NCBI GenBank assembly: GCA_031257135.1
Contig: JAIRPH010000059.1
Location: 1 to 18,307 of the forward strand
Length of the DNA: 18,307 bases
DNA from: Spirochaetaceae bacterium
GTDB lineage: Bacteria; Spirochaetota; Spirochaetia; Treponematales; Breznakiellaceae
Direction of reading: 5' to 3'
This document shows, piece by piece, positions 15,899 to 18,307 of the stretch. Numbering within the stretch: the first letter of the stretch is position 1; each line of letters starts with the position of its first letter. Under the pieces are notes generated by a model. It saw only the letters and a program-made list of their open reading frames with translations, did no database searches and was not told the DNA's origin. The position numbers and the translations under genes are program-made.

Positions 15899-16465
15899 AT
15901 GTTTCATTTAACCGTAGAACAGATAGTGTTTATGTTTTTCTTTTTTTCGGTTTCCGGCTGGGCTGGCGAAACGATTATGGAATCAATTGTCCGCAAGCGT
16001 TTTGTTTCCAAAGGCGTATTCAAAGGACCCTATGTGCCGGTTCACGGGGTCGGCGCGTTTGCGGTATACGCGGCGTGCGCGCCTCTAAAAGCGTATCCGG
16101 TTTTGGTATTTCTAGCCGGCGTTGTATTATGTACCGCGGTAGAATATATAGCGGCTCTTTTTTTAGAAAAAGTGTTTCACATCCGGGGATGGGATTATGA
16201 CACCTATCCTTTCACCAAGTGGTGTCACTACAAAAAGCGCATCGCCTTAACGACATCGCTGTTTTTCGGGCTTATAGCCTTTGGATCGATATATTTCTAT
16301 TGGGACGCAGGAGTACTGCTGACTCGGCTTATCGGCGCGGATGCATTGGCGGTCGTGGACATCGTTTTTGCGGTTGTTTTTTTAACCGACGCGGCGGCGA
16401 CCAGCGTAAAATGTATTAGAAATACGCTTGCGGGAATACCTAATAAAACAATAGGATTAGAATGA
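15899..16465 (+). CDS. CmpB-family membrane protein (putative ABC transporter permease, PF06541-like)
   Basis: The 188-residue protein has about five hydrophobic segments (roughly 7-25, 48-65, 67-88, 113-135 and 150-170). The N-terminal SVSGWAGETIMESIVRKRFVSKGVFKGPYVPVHGVGA and the central RGWDYDTYPF are characteristic of the small bacterial family labelled as a putative ABC transporter permease. No ATPase partner is nearby and no transport role has been shown, so the name should be taken as a family label only. The ATG follows the upstream gene by 33 bases, with only a weak ribosome site (CGGGAAAAG). Those 33 bases contain three G-run/A-run units, roughly GGGGAAAA, GGGGAAAAA and GGGAAAAG. 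The stop overlaps the next ATG as ATGA, which ties it to the HD protein. Confidence 0.82.
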   Translation: MFHLTVEQIVFMFFFFSVSGWAGETIMESIVRKRFVSKGVFKGPYVPVHGVGAFAVYAACAPLKAYPVLVFLAGVVLCTAVEYIAALFLEKVFHIRGWDYDTYPFTKWCHYKKRIALTTSLFFGLIAFGSIYFYWDAGVLLTRLIGADALAVVDIVFAVVFLTDAAATSVKCIRNTLAGIPNKTIGLE

Positions 16466-16959
16466 ACGATATATTCAACGAATACGCAGAAGATATACTG
16501 GAACACGAGCTTTTTCAAAAAGGGAAAGAGGCGTTTTCTCACGGTACGATAAGTATCTATACGCACAGCATTAACGTAGCGGAATACGCTTTTTCAATGA
16601 TTGAGAACAGTTCCGGTATCGACAAGAAGTGCGTCGTCAGAGCCGCGCTCCTGCACGACTTTTTTCTATACGAGTGGCACATTCCCGGAATGCGCTACCT
16701 GCTTCACGGCTGGGCGCATCCCGCAATCGCCGCCAAAAATGCGCGGGAAGTATTCGGCGCGACCGATAAAGAGTGTTCCTGCATAAGAACGCATATGTGG
16801 CCATGGACGCTGTTTCACCCGCCCCTTTGCCGGGAAGGTTGGATTATCTCGCTTGCCGATAAAATCGTCGCCTTCAAGGAAACCCTCTTGTGCCGAGGCG
16901 TCAGACATCCCCTGCAAGACCCGGCAATCAAAGAAAAAACAAATATCACCTTAACCTAA
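16462..16959 (+). CDS. HD-domain metal-dependent phosphohydrolase-like protein
   Basis: The 165-residue protein is a compact single HD domain. Visible metal-ligand candidates in order are His35 (YTHSINVA), His65-Asp66 (ALLHDFFLYEW), His86 (GWAHPAIAA), His111 (IRTHMWPW) and Asp133 (ISLADKIVA). This matches the H...HD...H...H...D pattern of the HD superfamily, whose members cleave phosphate esters of nucleotides or cyclic nucleotides. The substrate is unknown and there is no GGDEF or other extra domain. All key residues are present, so it is probably active. The start ATG overlaps the upstream membrane-protein stop by 4 bases, so the two are translationally coupled. A partnership between membrane protein and HD enzyme is inference from this coupling. 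A strong hairpin terminator candidate follows at once. Confidence 0.88.
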   Translation: MNDIFNEYAEDILEHELFQKGKEAFSHGTISIYTHSINVAEYAFSMIENSSGIDKKCVVRAALLHDFFLYEWHIPGMRYLLHGWAHPAIAAKNAREVFGATDKECSCIRTHMWPWTLFHPPLCREGWIISLADKIVAFKETLLCRGVRHPLQDPAIKEKTNITLT

Positions 16960-16963
16960 GTTC

Positions 16964-17023
16964 GGGCGGGATGGGCTGTACGGACTTTTATTCCGCACAG
17001 ACCCGCCCCGCGAGGCTTTTTCC
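16964..17023 (+). terminator. Hairpin with T-tract between convergent genes
   Basis: Outer arms GGGCGGG (16964-16970) and CCCGCCC (17002-17008) enclose inner arms CTGT-a-CGGA (16976-16984) and TCCG-c-ACAG (16992-17000) around a T-rich loop. A TTTTT run comes 9-14 bases after the stem (17017-17021), slightly distant for a textbook terminator. It lies 5 bases past the HD-gene stop and should end the activase/HD transcript. On the other strand no T-tract follows it. Confidence 0.65.
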
Positions 17024-17038
17024 TTGAAGCCCGCCCGC

Positions 17039-18307
17039 CTAGAACGCAGAGCGCGCCAGCCGAAACCCCAGAATGATGTTCCGAAGCGCCGGATCGAGCC
17101 TAGCACGACAGGCGGACCGCCCGTTCCCGCCGTCATTGCGCCAAGAGCCGCCGCGACACACCCGCGCAAGCCCAGACGATGCCCCTACAGGATTAGTCTG
17201 CGCACTGGTAGAATACTCCCCATACCAGTCCCAGCACCACTCAAACACGTTCCCATGCATATCGTACAAACCCCAAGCATTCGCCGCGCCGCTTCCTGCC
17301 GCCCAAGTCTTCTCCCGATACACGCCTTTCGCATTCCCGTTATACGGATAACGCCCATCGTAATTCGCCTGCGAAGTAGTGATGTTATTCCCAGTATGAA
17401 ACGGCGTAGTCGTCCCAGCCCGGCACGCGTATTCCCACTCAGCCTCCGTCGGCAACCGATACCCGTTGGCGGAACGATTCCACGTCACGAGCCACTTCAC
17501 TTCGTCATACTCACTCCGATTGTTCGGATCAACCCGAGTCTTATTTATCGTATAGGCCGGGGTCAAACCTTCCTGCCGGCTTACCCAGTTGCAATACTCA
17601 ACCGCATCGTACCAGCTCACCAACACTACCGGATGATTATCGCCCTGCGTAAAATACGGATTCCGCCAAGAAGCGTCTGATTTCAGTTCCCAAGCCTTGC
17701 CGGTCCATACATACCCGCCTCCAGAGGTTTCCGCGGTCGTCTTATATCCGGTCGCGTTCACAAACCGCCGAAAATCCCCTACCGTTACCTCGTACTTGCT
17801 TATAGAAAAGGAACTCACCGTAACCCGATGCGGTACTTCATTGTCCCAACGCTCCGGCTCGGACTCTGGACTGCCCATCGTGAAGGTGCCGCCGGGAATC
17901 CGCACAAAGCCGCTCGGTACAGCCGCGGACGCTGGCGCGGGCGCAGGTTGCGGCTGGGGCGCGGGCGCGGGCGTTCCGCCCGGTCTGCTCCCCAAATACG
18001 CGATGCCGAAAAACTGATTGTATACCGCAGGACGCTGGGTTCCGCCGCTCGCGCGAATTACATCCGCGCCGGTGCGCCGTATCACCTCGCTAACTTCCAA
18101 ACCGGGAACCCTCAAGTTGTTCAGCAAATGCTCCGTGAATACCCCGTTCCGCCCAGTCCCGTCGGACGCCACAGAATCCTCGCTCGTGGCATACACAATA
18201 ATACTGTCCGCAGGCTGACTCCGAACCCCGCTCAACCCGTCAACCCCGTTCCGCCACCACTTGAACGGATTAGACCGGCACGCGTCGATAATCACCACAT
18301 TCAGGGC
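17039..18307 (-). CDS. Caspase-like peptidase (C14) fused to FGE/SUMF1-like domain (5' end outside window)
   Basis: The frame is open to the right edge (Ala-Leu-Asn-Val-Val-Ile-Ile-Asp), so the start is missing and GTG at 18298 is internal. The first ~105 visible residues are the C-terminal part of a caspase-like p20 domain: VVIIDACRSNPF holds the catalytic Cys, and IIVYATSEDSVASDGTGRNGVFTEHLL follows. The catalytic His would lie outside the window. A Pro/Ala linker (about 107-130) leads to an FGE/SUMF1-type domain: VRIPGGTFTMGS, ISKYEVTVGDF, PVVLVSWYDAVEYCNW, YRLPTEAEWEYACRAG, GLYDMHGNVFEWCWDW and RGGSW...GFRLA. The paired Cys of true FGE after GGSW (human CxxxxC) is absent, so sulfatase activation is unlikely and the C-type-lectin-like fold probably binds a ligand. 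Such fusions occur in signalling or conflict systems; the role here is inferred. It converges on the HD gene. Confidence 0.9.
   Translation of the reverse strand, partial: ALNVVIIDACRSNPFKWWRNGVDGLSGVRSQPADSIIVYATSEDSVASDGTGRNGVFTEHLLNNLRVPGLEVSEVIRRTGADVIRASGGTQRPAVYNQFFGIAYLGSRPGGTPAPAPQPQPAPAPASAAVPSGFVRIPGGTFTMGSPESEPERWDNEVPHRVTVSSFSISKYEVTVGDFRRFVNATGYKTTAETSGGGYVWTGKAWELKSDASWRNPYFTQGDNHPVVLVSWYDAVEYCNWVSRQEGLTPAYTINKTRVDPNNRSEYDEVKWLVTWNRSANGYRLPTEAEWEYACRAGTTTPFHTGNNITTSQANYDGRYPYNGNAKGVYREKTWAAGSGAANAWGLYDMHGNVFEWCWDWYGEYSTSAQTNPVGASSGLARVCRGGSWRNDGGNGRSACRARLDPALRNIILGFRLARSAF
17060..17152 (-). other. Putative variable region of a diversity-generating retroelement target
   Basis: This is the last part of the FGE-like domain, from Gly-Gly-Ser-Trp to Gly-Phe-Arg. 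In FGE-fold targets of treponemal diversity-generating retroelements, this stretch is rich in Asn codons templated by AAY. Here the corresponding residues are mixed (Arg, Asn, Asp, Gly, Cys, Ala, Leu, Ile), mostly with NNY codons (CGC, AAT, GAC, TGT, GCT, CTC, CTT, ATC, ATT). The fixed residues between them use other codons. No template repeat or reverse transcriptase is in the window. Inference. Confidence 0.3.

Noticed and set aside
17024..17680. 218-codon + strand frame opposite the FGE-like domain
   Set aside because: It is Arg/Pro-rich and without a motif; the - strand frame has clear FGE and caspase motifs over the same bases.
1..18307. CRISPR arrays, insertion sequences, tRNAs, prophage genes
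   Set aside because: No regularly spaced repeats, transposase motifs, tRNA-like cloverleaf or phage structural proteins were recognised on either strand.

Overview
The window looks like a chromosomal segment of a Treponema-type spirochaete with a fairly balanced base composition, possibly a gut or termite-associated lineage. The main basis is gene order. DNA primase, the major sigma factor, a coiled-coil zinc-ribbon protein, a TPR protein and mreB-mreC-mreD-mrdA-rodA follow one another on the + strand, an order I recall from Treponema pallidum. The caspase/FGE fusion at the right edge belongs to a protein type I associate with gut treponemes. Species cannot be fixed from the sequence alone.

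Left part (1-3968): the 3' half of dnaG overlaps rpoD by 4 bases. Next come a zinc-ribbon protein with a long acidic tail and then, a few bases after its stop, the complete RNase P RNA gene (rnpB). This is an information-processing cluster: primase, housekeeping sigma factor and tRNA-processing RNA.

Middle (about 4008-10700): a membrane-anchored TPR protein leads a tightly packed cell-elongation operon of mreB, mreC, mreD, mrdA (PBP2) and rodA. MreB filaments, the MreC/MreD scaffold, the SEDS glycosyltransferase RodA and the transpeptidase PBP2 form the elongasome that builds the lateral wall. rodA faces an orphan trpF on the - strand. Their junction carries a 33-bp tandem duplication that copies the last codons and stop of trpF.

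Right part (11334-18307): trpF and a 1462-residue 2-hydroxyacyl-CoA dehydratase activase-like protein are transcribed divergently from a 143-bp gap. The gap holds a promoter candidate in each direction and an 8-bp inverted repeat over the start of the large gene. The large protein combines two ATPase/activator modules, each with a Cys pair placed as in HgdC, with cysteine-rich regions resembling the dehydratase component. A CmpB-family membrane protein and an HD-domain protein overlap by 4 bases and probably share its transcript. A strong hairpin with a T-tract follows. The edge of the window cuts a - strand gene encoding a caspase-like peptidase domain joined by a Pro/Ala linker to a formylglycine-generating-enzyme (FGE/SUMF1)-like domain.

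Most of the window is ordinary, well-conserved chromosome. The parts that most deserve a second look are the C-terminus of the caspase/FGE protein, which resembles the variable region of a diversity-generating retroelement target; the all-in-one activase; the extended P19 helix of RNase P RNA; and the duplicated trpF end. No insertion sequence, CRISPR array, tRNA or prophage gene was seen, and no gene-free stretch exceeds 300 bases apart from the rnpB region.
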